Shown here: positions 47,325-56,453 of the stretch, piece by piece
How the letters are laid out: every line of letters starts with the position of its first letter
How positions within the stretch are numbered: position 1 is the first letter of the stretch
Source of the DNA: Oceanospirillum linum
GTDB lineage: Bacteria; Pseudomonadota; Gammaproteobacteria; Pseudomonadales; Halomonadaceae
Assembly: GCF_001995095.2 (NCBI RefSeq)
Contig: NZ_MTSD02000002.1
Location: 62,001-126,000, forward strand
Length of the DNA stretch: 64,000 nucleotides
Direction: 5' to 3'
Notes under the pieces: model-generated
Databases searched by the model: none
Seen by the model: the letters and a program-made list of their open reading frames with translations, nothing else
What the model was told of the DNA's origin: nothing
Translations under genes and position numbers: made by a program

Positions 47325-47340
47325 TTTACGTAAACGTAAA
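47325..47340. promoter_or_regulatory. LiuR-like operator upstream of liuR
   Basis: TTTACGTAAACGTAAA has perfect seven-base inverted arms around a two-base centre. It ends 53 bases before the liuR start codon, where autoregulation is expected for a MerR-family repressor or activator. Confidence 0.8.
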
Positions 47341-47393
47341 CTTTGGATAGAGTTAGCCTGAGAGACAGGCAGACACACTGACGGCCCATAGAT

Positions 47394-47813
47394 ATGACCT
47401 TACAAAGCAGAATTACTAAAAAAACATACGGCATTAGCGAGCTGTCAAAAGAGTTCGATATCACCACCCGCACCATTCGTTTTTACGAACAGCAGGGATT
47501 GATCTCGCCTACCCGTAATGGTCAGACCCGAATTTACAGTGAAAAAGACCGGGTACGCCTGATGCTGACACTCAGGGGTAAACGTCTTGGTTTCAGCCTT
47601 GCTGAAACCAAAGAGCTATTTGACCTGTATGACACCACTCTGGAAGGCGATGAGAAGCAGCTTAACCTGATACTGGGCATTCTCGGTGAAAAGAAAGCGG
47701 AGCTTGATCAGCAATTACAGGATATTCAGCGCGTCCAGACTGAGCTAAACCTGGTTCAGGATCGCTGCCAGAAAGCACTGGATGAGGTATTAAGCAAGAA
47801 AACGCAATCCTGA
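47394..47813 (+). CDS. liuR: MerR-family regulator of branched-chain amino acid degradation
   Basis: A 139-residue MerR-type regulator. The N-terminal winged helix-turn-helix reads YGISELSKEFDITTRTIRFYEQQGLISPTR, followed by the wing (NGQTRIYSEKDRVRL). A C-terminal coiled coil at about residues 85-130 serves for dimerisation. It lacks the Cys residues of metal-sensing relatives, fitting LiuR, which controls leucine/isovalerate catabolism in many gammaproteobacteria. An operator-like palindrome precedes it. It is separated from the liuABCD operon by 11 kb, unlike the usual adjacency, and is followed by an acyl-CoA synthetase gene. The ribosome site is weak. Confidence 0.88.
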   Translation: MTLQSRITKKTYGISELSKEFDITTRTIRFYEQQGLISPTRNGQTRIYSEKDRVRLMLTLRGKRLGFSLAETKELFDLYDTTLEGDEKQLNLILGILGEKKAELDQQLQDIQRVQTELNLVQDRCQKALDEVLSKKTQS

Positions 47814-48036
47814 CGATCTGCGCTGAGTAAAGCCTATATGCTCAGGAACAGGTTCACCTAAGCAAGTCGGTGCCTGGTAATACCGTACTGTGATCGGTAA
47901 ACATTAAGTCAGTCAGCCTTATACATTTTTTCAGTGACTGCCGGTTAATAAGAATAAATATCCGGCAGGTACTTAAGACTTCGGAACAGAAATGCTCCCG
48001 TTAAAACAACAATAAAATCAACCTAAAAGGTGGGTT

Positions 48037-49722
48037 ATGACTACAAAAGCAATGAGCTACGTTAGCGGCATCAGCGATATGCCTCTGATTGGAAAAACCA
48101 TTGGTGACCTTTTTGATGAAACCGTTGCCAAGCACCCAAACAATGATGCCCTGATCTCCCGTCATCAGGGACTACGCTACAGCTACACAGAACTTCAGAC
48201 TGAAGTTGATCGCTGCGCCAAAGCACTGCTGCATATGGGTGTTGAAAAAGGTGAACGGGTCGGTATCTGGGCACCCAACTGTGCTGAATGGTGTATTACG
48301 CAGTTTGCCACCGCTAAGATCGGTGCCATTCTAGTGAATATCAACCCCAGCTATCGCACCCACGAACTGGAGTACGCACTGAAACAATCCGGTGCCAGCA
48401 CTCTGATTCTTCAGGGTGAATTTAAAGTGTCCCATTACGTTAACATGATCTGTGAGCTGGCCCCTGAGCTGCGTGACAGTGTGGCGTCTCAATTCAGATC
48501 AGAAAAACTGCCTCAACTTAAGCGTGTTGTTTGCCTGGACGAAGATCTGGCTACCGAAGGTATGTGGACATGGTCTGACCTGATGTCCATGCACGACAAA
48601 ACCACCGATGCTGAACTTCGGGAGCTACAGGCCACACTGCAGTTCGACGATCCCATCAACATTCAGTACACGTCCGGTACTACAGGCGCGCCCAAGGGAG
48701 CTACCCTAAGTCATCACAATATTCTGAATAACGGCTACTTTGTGGCCCGCGGCATGGATCTGACCGATCAGGATCGCATGGTTATTCCGGTTCCTCTTTA
48801 TCACTGCTTTGGCATGGTGATGGGTAATCTGGGCTGCATTACTCATGGTGCAACCATGATCTATCCGGCAGAAGGTTTTGACCCGGTAACAACACTGCAG
48901 GCCGTTGCTGAAGAGAAAGCAACAGCCCTGTACGGCGTGCCCACCATGTTTATCGCCGAGCTTGAGCACCCTGAGTTTGACTCATTTGATCTCAGTACTC
49001 TGCGCACCGGTATTATGGCGGGCTCCATCTGCCCCATCGGAGTAATGAAGAAAGTGATCGCCAAGATGCACATGAAAGATGTGACCATCTGCTACGGCAT
49101 GACTGAAACCAGCCCGGTGAGCTTCCAGACGAAGATGGATGCTCCCATTGAAAAACGCGTCTCCACCGTGGGCACCATTCACCCTCATCTTGAAGTAAAA
49201 CTGGTGGACCCGGAAACCGGTAACGTGGTTGAGCGTGGCGAAAAAGGTGAGCTTTGCACCCGCGGCTACAGTGTTATGCTGGGCTACTGGAACAATGACG
49301 ATGCCACCGCTAAGTCCATCGAAAACGGCTGGATGCACACAGGTGATCTGGCGGAGATGGATGAAGAAGGCTATGTCGCTATCACAGGGCGGATCAAAGA
49401 CATGATCATCCGCGGCGGCGAGAACATCTACCCTCGCGAGATTGAAGAGTTTCTCTACACTCACCCGGATGTCAGTGATGTTCAGGTGATCGGTGTACCG
49501 GATCAGAAGTACGGTGAAGAGGTGATGGCCTGGGTTTCTCTTCATGAGGGTAAAGACCTGTCTGAAGAAGAGATCCGTGAGTTCTGTAAAGGTAAAATCG
49601 CTCACTTTAAAGTACCTCGCTATTTCAAAATCACACGGGACTTCCCGATGACAGTGACCGGTAAGATCCAGAAGTTCAAAATGCGTGAAATCAGTACAGA
49701 AGAGCTGGGCCTGGAAGACTAA
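48037..49722 (+). CDS. AMP-binding acyl-CoA synthetase
   Basis: A 561-residue ligase that activates a fatty or branched acid by adenylation and CoA transfer. Motifs are [19 protein letters not shown] near residue 211 (P-loop), [14 protein letters not shown] near 350, [22 protein letters not shown]-type region near 430, and [12 protein letters not shown] near the C terminus with the catalytic Lys. The GYKIPRF-like hinge is PHFKVPRYF. It most resembles medium-chain or ACSF2-type fatty-acyl-CoA synthetases that commonly sit in LiuR regulons. It lies 223 bases after liuR on the same strand. AAAGGTGGG precedes the ATG. The substrate is inferred only broadly. Confidence 0.88.
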   Translation: MTTKAMSYVSGISDMPLIGKTIGDLFDETVAKHPNNDALISRHQGLRYSYTELQTEVDRCAKALLHMGVEKGERVGIWAPNCAEWCITQFATAKIGAILVNINPSYRTHELEYALKQSGASTLILQGEFKVSHYVNMICELAPELRDSVASQFRSEKLPQLKRVVCLDEDLATEGMWTWSDLMSMHDKTTDAELRELQATLQFDDPINIQYTSGTTGAPKGATLSHHNILNNGYFVARGMDLTDQDRMVIPVPLYHCFGMVMGNLGCITHGATMIYPAEGFDPVTTLQAVAEEKATALYGVPTMFIAELEHPEFDSFDLSTLRTGIMAGSICPIGVMKKVIAKMHMKDVTICYGMTETSPVSFQTKMDAPIEKRVSTVGTIHPHLEVKLVDPETGNVVERGEKGELCTRGYSVMLGYWNNDDATAKSIENGWMHTGDLAEMDEEGYVAITGRIKDMIIRGGENIYPREIEEFLYTHPDVSDVQVIGVPDQKYGEEVMAWVSLHEGKDLSEEEIREFCKGKIAHFKVPRYFKITRDFPMTVTGKIQKFKMREISTEELGLED

Positions 49723-49788
49723 TCTGTTTTCTGCCCGACAGGGAGATCCCTGCTAACAGAGAAGCTTGTAATTGGAGCTTTTCGGCTC

Positions 49789-49820
49789 AAAAGCGGCTCT
49801 TGAATAAAAGAGCCGCTTTT
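49789..49820 (+). terminator. Intrinsic terminator after the acyl-CoA synthetase
   Basis: A 13-base perfect stem AAAAGCGGCTCTT/AAGAGCCGCTTTT with a six-base loop is followed by CTTTTAC. It cleanly separates the ligase from the methyltransferase gene. Confidence 0.93.
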
Positions 49821-49870
49821 CTTTTACTTATCCAGAAATAAACCTGTTCAGATCGTTACAGGAGCACCCC

Positions 49871-50725
49871 ATGAGCAGTATTACGCAACATTACCAACCC
49901 AACGAAACGCTCTGGCAGAAGATTGAAGACACTCTGACTCAATCAGATATAGACCCTGACACTCAGCTTAACAGCAACCTGCTGGCCCCTATTGATCAAC
50001 TGCATATCGGGGGGCGCCAGGCCACCCAGGCCTTGCTCCACCAGGTTGACCTGAAAGCCGGCTGCCACATACTGGAGATCGGCTCCGGACTGGGAGGAAC
50101 CGCACGACTTATCACAGAAACACTCCCCTGCCATATAACCGCCATCGATATAACCCCTGATTTTTGTGAAGCTCATCAGGCGATCAACCAACGGATGTCC
50201 CTTAATAATATTCAGGTAATCTGTGCCGACGCCTGTGATGCCCAGGTTCAGACAGGCAGCCAGGACGTTATCATCAGCCAACACACCCTAATCAATATTC
50301 CCGATAAGACGACGCTTCTGAAAACCCTTGCCGATAGTCTGAAACCCGGCGGCAGCTTCCTGCTGCATGAAGTTATTGCCGGTAGCAACAAAGAGCCCAT
50401 AAAGCTGCCCGTTCCCTGGGCATCTGACATTAGCCATAGTCACCTTCCGGATAAAGATGAGTTAATCGCACTCTTTGCCAGCGCCGGTTTTAGACTTGAG
50501 CGTTTTACGGATGTCACCGAAACAGCGCTGACATGGCGCAAGAAACATACTCAACGGGAGGCCGGTAATAATCAGCAAGGTTCAACCCAGGCGGCCTCCC
50601 CTTTGAACCCCGGCATTATTTTTGGCGAGCGTTTTTTAACCATGGGCAAAAACGTAATGGCCAATCTTGCAGACAACAAGGTCTCCGTTGTAGAAGCCGT
50701 CTTTGTTCGCAGCGAGAACCCCTAA
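49871..50725 (+). CDS. Class I SAM-dependent methyltransferase
   Basis: A 284-residue methyltransferase. The SAM-binding motif I is HILEIGSGLGGTARL near residue 70, followed by the acidic residue in AIDITPDF near 96 and a motif IV-like DVIISQHTLINI near 135. The N-terminal LDQLHIGG-like segment (PIDQLHIGGRQATQALL) resembles dimethylglycine and sarcosine-type methyltransferases. The substrate cannot be decided. AGGAG lies six bases before the ATG. A Gln/Asn/Thr-rich insert (about residues 226-242) looks disordered. It stands alone between two strongly terminated genes. Confidence 0.8.
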   Translation: MSSITQHYQPNETLWQKIEDTLTQSDIDPDTQLNSNLLAPIDQLHIGGRQATQALLHQVDLKAGCHILEIGSGLGGTARLITETLPCHITAIDITPDFCEAHQAINQRMSLNNIQVICADACDAQVQTGSQDVIISQHTLINIPDKTTLLKTLADSLKPGGSFLLHEVIAGSNKEPIKLPVPWASDISHSHLPDKDELIALFASAGFRLERFTDVTETALTWRKKHTQREAGNNQQGSTQAASPLNPGIIFGERFLTMGKNVMANLADNKVSVVEAVFVRSENP

Positions 50726-50882
50726 CAAAACCCTGGTTTTAAGACCTCTATTCCAATACTATTACTTAATGTTACAAAGGATCATTAAGCACTTTGCCTG
50801 CGTATAAAAGAGGTCGTTTGTACGCAATAAAGGAACTGCACCAAAATAATAATTCCAAGCAACAGCCAAGGAGATAGCCGCT

Positions 50883-52832
50883 ATGAGCGCTCAAGGAATA
50901 CCCACCGCCTCAGGAACCCCTTTACTGACGCAAATGTTACTGACCGTTATGTTGCCAATCATTATATTGATGTGCGGCCTCACATTCTGGATCTATAGCG
51001 AAATCAAGTCTGAGACATCAGATATTATGCTACATTCCGGCGAACAGGTCGTTGAAGGGCATGCCGCAGAGGTCAGTGCTATCCTGGCTGGCTTACAGGA
51101 AGAAGTTTCTATGCTGGCATCAACCCCTATGCTCTCATCTGAGCGGCGGGAACAGGCGATACAGAAGTGGTTCTCCGGCAACCTGAAAGAGATCAAACTG
51201 GCAGAAATGATTTTTTTCGTTGATACCCAGGCTCAGGCAACTTATCTGGCCAAAAATGGTAAAACCGGGCAAGCCAACCTGAATGAACGACAATATGTAC
51301 AAGATCTGCTGAGCGGCAAAGAAGAACTTATTCTGACCAACCCGATTGTTTCCAAGGCCACGAAAAAACCTGTCTCTGTCATTGCAAAATCCGTCAGAGA
51401 CGAAAATGGCAAGATCGCAGGGCTTCTGGCAATCACTGTCACCTTAGAGATGCTGAGCCAGATCACCGAGAATATTGACCTCACAGACGGCAGCTATGCC
51501 TGGATTGTTGATGGAACAGGCTTACTTGTTGCTCACCCTTCAGAAAAAGCTCGCATGAACATCAATGTAACCAATGCGGACAAAGAAGGCTTCACAGGCC
51601 TTGATCAGCATGGCAAGCGCATGATTGCAGGTGAAAAAGGCACCGGTGACATCCTTAATATTCAGGGTGAACCCGTAACGATGATCTTCTCCCCTATCAA
51701 AAATACGCCGGGATGGACCTTTGGTGTATCGGTTCCTACGGCGGAGTTATATGCCACAGCAAACCGTCTTTCAACCCTGCTTGTGATTATCATGCTGGCT
51801 GTTTTGGTCATTATTATTGGCCTGGTTGTTATGGCAAGCCTTTCTCTTGCTAAGCCCATTCAGCGCCTAGTTAACGCCATGGAGATCGTCACCAGTGATG
51901 ACAGCGGTATTAATGCCCGTCTTAAAGCATCTGGCCCCCGCGAAATTCAGGCGGTTACGGTTAGTTTTAACCGATTTATGGAAAAACTCGGGCAATCGGT
52001 AGACCGGATTATCGGCATTGCCGGAGACCTGACCCAAGCATCCCATGCACTGGAAAACACAGGGTCAACACTGAACCAGCAAGTTGCAGCCCAGGCCCAG
52101 GAGATGGATCAGGTGGCTTCAGCGGCTAACCAACTGACCAATACCTTTGAAGGGGTAGCACAAAGCGCTCAACAGGCATCCGACGAAAGTATCCGGGTAA
52201 AAGAGCAAGCGAGCAAAGGCCACAATGCCCTGATGCATAACCAGAAACAGATCGCGTCTCTTTCTGACCGCATTAGTGCCGCTGCACAGGAGTTGCAGCA
52301 GCTCCACCATTCCAGTGAGCAGATTGGAGAGGTGCTGGATAGCATTACCGGTATCGCCGAGCAGACCAACCTGCTGGCCCTGAATGCCGCCATTGAAGCT
52401 GCCCGTGCAGGAGAGCACGGACGGGGCTTTGCTGTCGTTGCCGATGAAGTCCGTACGCTATCTGAGCAGACCCGCAAATCGACAGAGAAAACTCAAAGCG
52501 TGATTCAGGAACTGCGTGAACTGATTGTTCATGCCATCGGCACCATGGATGCCGGAGCCAAAGAAGCGGTAGAAACTGTAGAACGCTCAAAAGAGGCTGA
52601 ACAAGCGCTAACAGACATCCAGCAGGCCGTATCTCAGCTGGAGCAGATGAACCTGCAGATCGCCAGTGCAACGGAGCAGCAGCAAGCAACCATGGTCGAA
52701 GTTAACGACAACATGGGGCATCTTGCGGAAGCCGTTGTCATACTCCGGGATGAAACCCAGCAGATCAGCCAGCAAAGCGCCTCTATGGCCAGTGCAGGCC
52801 AACAGATGGAGCAGATCGCAAGAGCGATCTAA
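50883..52832 (+). CDS. Methyl-accepting chemotaxis protein with a dCache-type sensor
   Basis: A 649-residue chemoreceptor. A membrane helix at about 17-36 and another near 295-320 flank a periplasmic double-Cache domain ([57 protein letters not shown]). A HAMP domain and the cytoplasmic signalling rod follow. The invariant hairpin tip reads [20 protein letters not shown], then [20 protein letters not shown]. It should relay a ligand signal to CheA/CheW; dCache receptors often bind amino acids, but the ligand is unknown here. AAGGAG precedes the start by nine bases. No C-terminal pentapeptide for CheR/CheB is seen. Confidence 0.93.
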   Translation: MSAQGIPTASGTPLLTQMLLTVMLPIIILMCGLTFWIYSEIKSETSDIMLHSGEQVVEGHAAEVSAILAGLQEEVSMLASTPMLSSERREQAIQKWFSGNLKEIKLAEMIFFVDTQAQATYLAKNGKTGQANLNERQYVQDLLSGKEELILTNPIVSKATKKPVSVIAKSVRDENGKIAGLLAITVTLEMLSQITENIDLTDGSYAWIVDGTGLLVAHPSEKARMNINVTNADKEGFTGLDQHGKRMIAGEKGTGDILNIQGEPVTMIFSPIKNTPGWTFGVSVPTAELYATANRLSTLLVIIMLAVLVIIIGLVVMASLSLAKPIQRLVNAMEIVTSDDSGINARLKASGPREIQAVTVSFNRFMEKLGQSVDRIIGIAGDLTQASHALENTGSTLNQQVAAQAQEMDQVASAANQLTNTFEGVAQSAQQASDESIRVKEQASKGHNALMHNQKQIASLSDRISAAAQELQQLHHSSEQIGEVLDSITGIAEQTNLLALNAAIEAARAGEHGRGFAVVADEVRTLSEQTRKSTEKTQSVIQELRELIVHAIGTMDAGAKEAVETVERSKEAEQALTDIQQAVSQLEQMNLQIASATEQQQATMVEVNDNMGHLAEAVVILRDETQQISQQSASMASAGQQMEQIARAI

Positions 52833-52853
52833 GCACTCTTCTTTGTAATGACA

Positions 52854-52887
52854 AAAGCCCGGTAAACAGGTTTGTTTACCGGGCTTT
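52854..52887. terminator. Bidirectional intrinsic terminator
   Basis: A 14-base perfect stem AAAGCCCGGTAAAC/GTTTACCGGGCTTT with a six-base loop lies between the convergent chemoreceptor and GIY-YIG genes. Transcription from either side could end here. Confidence 0.9.
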
Positions 52888-52979
52888 CTGTTGAAGGGTT
52901 ATTAGCTAGGCGAATCAACCAAACATTATTATTGGTATCGAAAGGGGCCTCTGTATTTGCTACAAGATTTACTAAATAG

Positions 52980-53879
52980 CTATTGTGAGCTTTCTACAGC
53001 CTTATCTTCCAACTCCTTGAGAGATCGTCCATCTTCAGAATACCAGCTTTGCGGTCCACTCCTTGAGGTTCCCGCTATAAGCGCAGCAGCATAGCTTGAT
53101 GAACTCATAAGAATGTCTTTAGTTAAACGTAGATGGTCACCCTCAATTACTAACCGCCCATCAGCAATTAACTGCTCCTTTAGCTTCACGAGCCTGGTAC
53201 TAAGACTATCCGTGTTTGTCTTAGAAGCTGTCGAGTTCTTTTTCAGAACAAAACCCTCATCAGTTTGAAGTCCCAAGGCACTAACATTACGTACAGAAAA
53301 CTTTAGTTCACCGTATGCGAGGTTTTCAGCGGTAGCAGTTGGAACAATTTTCGGCTGGGTAGACGAGGACTGAATTAGAGGTTCCAAAATGGGATAACCC
53401 AAGGTTCCAAGAAATAATCGAATGTCTTCAAGCAACTCTTCCATAGCTTCACGTTCAGAACGTGACAAACTCGATTGTGTAGGAGTGTTTCCATTCTCCA
53501 GCTCATACCGGTCAGATTCTTTAGCCAGCGACTCAAGCCTTGATTCTAAATATTTAATATGCGATTTGCTCAAGTTATCATCTTTATTTGAAAAAATGAC
53601 AGCTTCATTCCAAAAGTCCTTCTTGCGATCATGCGAGAGCAGCCGTTCGGCAACACTCTCGGATTCTCCAATATATGCCATAGGCTTTGAATCACCCAAT
53701 CTTGCCTCGAATAAGAAATACACACCAGGCTTAGCCGTCTCTGGCCATTCTTTTAATTCATCGAGACGACTTCTTGGGCATGCGATTGCCTGTCCAGTTC
53801 GATTGATGATTTCCGCATGCCGAATACCAGTAACCGTTGCTTCAGGCAAAAATATACGAATTGATTTTCCGAACGGCAT
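52980..53879 (-). CDS. GIY-YIG nuclease-fold protein with C-terminal DUF4357
   Basis: A 299-residue protein. The GIY-YIG fold starts with PGVYFLFEA and MAYIGES near residues 50-70, the catalytic-type Arg in ERLLSHDR near 80, and the Glu in IKYLESRL near 110. A helical linker follows, then a C-terminal DUF4357 module (GFVLKKNSTAS, SSSYAAALIAGTSRSGPQSW). The key residues of a GIY-YIG nuclease are present, so DNA cleavage or DNA binding is plausible, but no homologue of this layout has a clear cellular role known to me. The start at 53879 follows AGGAG by nine bases. Its base composition looks richer in A and T than neighbouring genes, which may indicate acquisition by transfer. Confidence 0.82.
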   Translation of the reverse strand: MPFGKSIRIFLPEATVTGIRHAEIINRTGQAIACPRSRLDELKEWPETAKPGVYFLFEARLGDSKPMAYIGESESVAERLLSHDRKKDFWNEAVIFSNKDDNLSKSHIKYLESRLESLAKESDRYELENGNTPTQSSLSRSEREAMEELLEDIRLFLGTLGYPILEPLIQSSSTQPKIVPTATAENLAYGELKFSVRNVSALGLQTDEGFVLKKNSTASKTNTDSLSTRLVKLKEQLIADGRLVIEGDHLRLTKDILMSSSSYAAALIAGTSRSGPQSWYSEDGRSLKELEDKAVESSQ

Positions 53880-54182
53880 GCAAGCCAACTCCTATTCTCA
53901 TGACATATCAATATTAGGCATAAGTTTTTTCCGATTCAATATATCGAAAAAAAATGAAGCAAGGTGTTTGATTAAAAGAGAAATCCATTTTCTGATCTTC
54001 CGGCCTCACTGCCAAACGCATACGCGTTTCTTAAAATTCTGCTCTTTACCTTAAGAGCATATGATGTCCATTCCTTTCCGTGACCGGCACCAAACTTCAA
54101 TAACATATTGAATTTGCAGCTTATCTAAATAAGCTGCACCGGTATAGCGCTTAATAGATCGAACCGCTTTCCGGTTTCGGCC
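53880..54182. other. AT-rich intergenic stretch beside the GIY-YIG gene
   Basis: About 300 bases without a coding frame. It contains two small stem-loops, AAACGC/GCGTTT at 54014-54029 and GCTCTT/AAGAGC at 54041-54058. There is no repeat or integrase that would mark an element boundary. Confidence 0.5.
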
Positions 54183-54401
54183 TTAAACCCCATCCAGCAC
54201 CATCTGCCGGATCTTCACGGCTTTTTCGAAATGATCCAGCCGGTGGGTCTGAATCCACCAGGTTGCCGCTTCCATCAGGGCTTCCGGGTCGTCATTTTTG
54301 TTGGCGAAGAACGCGTAGAAGGAAACCCCCACCGCCTCACCTTTCTGTTGCATCTTCTTATCACACACCTGAATAATCTTACGTCTTAGCACTTGCCGCA
54401 T
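54183..54401 (-). CDS. Small conserved protein (DUF6500-like)
   Basis: A 72-residue protein with a basic N terminus (RQVLRRKIIQVCDKKMQQKG), a central VGVSFYAFFANKNDDPEALMEAA segment, and WWIQTHRLDHFEKAVKIR at the C terminus. The pattern is highly conserved-looking and I recall it as DUF6500; no function is known. AGGG lies six bases before the ATG. It sits between the AT-rich gap and the cbiZ gene on the same strand. The codon use resembles the chromosome rather than the GIY-YIG gene. Confidence 0.65.
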   Translation of the reverse strand: MRQVLRRKIIQVCDKKMQQKGEAVGVSFYAFFANKNDDPEALMEAATWWIQTHRLDHFEKAVKIRQMVLDGV

Positions 54402-54512
54402 TATTTGCCCTGATATGAGTCAGCCTGATAACCGTTAAAATTTCGATCTGAAGCTTAAATCAAAATGCACTGTATTTATATACAGTTATGATAAAAAGCG
54501 GGTATTCAGCCT

Positions 54513-55223
54513 TTATAACTGGCCGCCATAGGTGGCTCTTTCCCAGCTAATCGCACCGGAGACGGCTTCAACCACCGCTTCGGCTAAAAGCTCGCCAAAG
54601 AGTACATGCTTACCGCAAAACTTAACCTCGGGGCCAAAACCATTCACCAGCGCGACGGAATCTGTACCTGTGCCGGTTGCGATCTTTCCTGAAACAGGGC
54701 TTAGCACCGCTGCACTCTGCAAGGCGGTGGCCTTGGCTTCGGTCACCATCATAACCGCCTCCACCAGAGCCGCCTGAGTCAGGCAGGCATTGGTCAGCAG
54801 GATAATATTGATGGTGCCTATTTCTTCCGGTTCAGAAACCATGCGACGATACTCAGCTCTGTCCCCCGCACACCGGGCATTCGCCAGCCCTGCCGTGGTT
54901 AGAACGACAATCTCAATGCCATCGGCAGATCGCCGGGCCAGGCGGTAAGAGTCCATTGAGGCCGCTGTCATCATACCGACCAGAGTCCCCGTTATACCGT
55001 GCGCTTCCCCATATCGGGTAAGGGTTAATTCAGCGGGTTCATACTGATCTGTATGCTTGGGTACACGCAGATTCAGAACTCCGTTAACCCACTGCAAGCC
55101 TCCATTCAATACCGCTGAACTTAATACCTGATGAGGCTTTTCCATATAAACCATCAGATGATGATGGGTGTGCACCACAGAAGCAAAATCAGTTAAACGC
55201 TGGCGGGCAGGGTGTAATCTCAT
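54513..55223 (-). CDS. cbiZ: Adenosylcobinamide amidohydrolase
   Basis: A 236-residue enzyme that removes the aminopropanol chain from adenosylcobinamide to give adenosylcobyric acid, allowing salvage or remodelling of corrinoids. Family segments visible are SSAVLNGGLQWVNGVLNLRVP near residue 35, GTLVGMMTAASMDSY near 82, VLTTAGLANARCAGD near 106, INIILLTNACLTQAALVEAVMMVTEAKA near 136, and GTGTDSVALVNGFGPEVKFCGKH near 182. It stands without other cob genes in the window. A radical SAM protein with a B12-binding domain is encoded 52 kb away. Divergent from yjdM. Confidence 0.85.
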   Translation of the reverse strand: MRLHPARQRLTDFASVVHTHHHLMVYMEKPHQVLSSAVLNGGLQWVNGVLNLRVPKHTDQYEPAELTLTRYGEAHGITGTLVGMMTAASMDSYRLARRSADGIEIVVLTTAGLANARCAGDRAEYRRMVSEPEEIGTINIILLTNACLTQAALVEAVMMVTEAKATALQSAAVLSPVSGKIATGTGTDSVALVNGFGPEVKFCGKHVLFGELLAEAVVEAVSGAISWERATYGGQL

Positions 55224-55399
55224 AACAAATCAGATACCGGGCAAAGATTCATCAGGGCAGTTTACCTGATAAGGCCATGCAGCTTCATCTGTCAGCGGCA
55301 CAACCTACGGCAGCAGACCTCCCCTTGCCAAGCCTCTGTCGCCTTATTAATATGCCCCGCCTTGTTATTTAATTCGTTATCCGGAAGAAGAAGTCGCTT

Positions 55400-55735
55400 A
55401 TGTCCCTGCCTCCATGCCCGAAATGTAACTCTGAATTTGTCTATCAGGATCAGGAACTTCTGATCTGCCCGGAATGCGCCCATGAGTGGAATCCCTCAGA
55501 ACAGCCGGAAGATGATTCTCCAACAGCAAAAGACGCCAACGGAACTCAACTGAATGCGGGTGACAAAATCACCCTGATCAAAGACCTTAAAGTGAAAGGC
55601 AGTTCTATGGTGCTGAAGATCGGAACCAAGGGTCTGATTAAGCGCATCGTCGATGGTAAAGACCATGAGCTGGATTGCCGTCTGGACGGCGCGGGCGACA
55701 TGATGGTCACCGCTAAATTCGTTAAGCGGGCGTAA
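55400..55735 (+). CDS. yjdM: Zinc-ribbon protein YjdM (PhnA family)
   Basis: A 111-residue protein with an N-terminal zinc ribbon (CPKCNSEFVYQDQELLICPECAHEW) and a C-terminal SH3-like barrel (AGDKITLIKDLKVKGSS, KIGTKGLIKRIV). It is collinear with E. coli YjdM, formerly called PhnA, whose cellular role is not settled; it is not required for phosphonate breakdown in E. coli. The 3' end overlaps the convergent rsuA gene by 14 bases. Confidence 0.92.
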   Translation: MSLPPCPKCNSEFVYQDQELLICPECAHEWNPSEQPEDDSPTAKDANGTQLNAGDKITLIKDLKVKGSSMVLKIGTKGLIKRIVDGKDHELDCRLDGAGDMMVTAKFVKRA

Positions 55736-56450
55736 CAGCCGCAGCGCCTGTAGCAGTGTCCTGATCTCCGAATGAGCGCACCTCATCGGGGGTCAGGTAA
55801 CGCCACTGCCCCTCGCTGACATCCAGGCGGACAGCTCCGATCTGCGCCCGGTGCAAAGATCGCACCCGGTTACCTACCGCTGCAAACATGCGCTTTACCT
55901 GATGGTAACGCCCCTCAGTAATCGTCAGAAGAACCTCCCTGGGATTAACAATCTCAAGCTTTGCGGGCTGGGTTGGCTTTGCCTCCCCCTGCAGGAGAAG
56001 ACCCGTAGCAAAGCGTTCTGCCACACCGGCATGTATCGGTCTCGACAAGCCTACGCGGTAGACTTTTTCACATAGCCGGTCCGGGCGGATAATCTCAAAC
56101 GACCAGCGACCATCATCGGTAATCAGTACCAGACCTGTGGTGTCGGCATCGAGACGACCCGCCACATGCAACGCCTCAGTATCGGGAATCCCACTGCCGT
56201 TAAAAAGTGACGGGTAAGCTTCATCCACGTTAGAGCAGACGGTATTGGCTGGTTTATGCAGCAACATATAGCGAAAAGGCCGGGGCGTCAGCTGCGCACC
56301 GACAAGCGTGATGCGGTTATTCTCGTGCACCTGTGTGCGTTCACTAACTTCAACCGCACCGTTAACCGATACCCTTCCCTGCTGAATCTGCGAGATCGCC
56401 TCTGCGCGGGTTAATGCGGTGCTTTTGCAAACAAACTTATCAAGTCGCAT
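55722..56450 (-). CDS. rsuA: 16S rRNA pseudouridine synthase (RsuA)
   Basis: A 242-residue enzyme that converts U516 of 16S rRNA to pseudouridine. An N-terminal S4 domain (MRLDKFVCKSTALTRAEAIS) is followed by the catalytic domain with Asp in GRLDADTTGLVLITDDG near residue 97, KVYRVGLS near 130, and GRYHQVKRMFAAVGN near 181. The S4 plus short catalytic domain layout fits RsuA better than RluB or RluE. It starts three bases past the stop of the LPP20-type lipoprotein gene, suggesting co-transcription, and its own 3' end runs into yjdM on the other strand. The last residues (DTATGAAAVTPA) are outside the conserved domain. Confidence 0.88.
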   Translation of the reverse strand: MRLDKFVCKSTALTRAEAISQIQQGRVSVNGAVEVSERTQVHENNRITLVGAQLTPRPFRYMLLHKPANTVCSNVDEAYPSLFNGSGIPDTEALHVAGRLDADTTGLVLITDDGRWSFEIIRPDRLCEKVYRVGLSRPIHAGVAERFATGLLLQGEAKPTQPAKLEIVNPREVLLTITEGRYHQVKRMFAAVGNRVRSLHRAQIGAVRLDVSEGQWRYLTPDEVRSFGDQDTATGAAAVTPA

Positions 56451-56453
56451 CGA

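Larger units (their letters stand above)
47053..47393. other. Intergenic region between mmsR and liuR
   Basis: About 340 bases with no coding frame. It contains a pair of 23-base imperfect tandem repeats, a TTTTTTG tract at about 47188, and the LiuR-like operator 54 bases before liuR. Confidence 0.7.

Noticed and set aside
48982-49605. A 207-codon open frame antisense to the acyl-CoA synthetase
   Set aside because: It lacks any motif and lies wholly inside a conserved gene.
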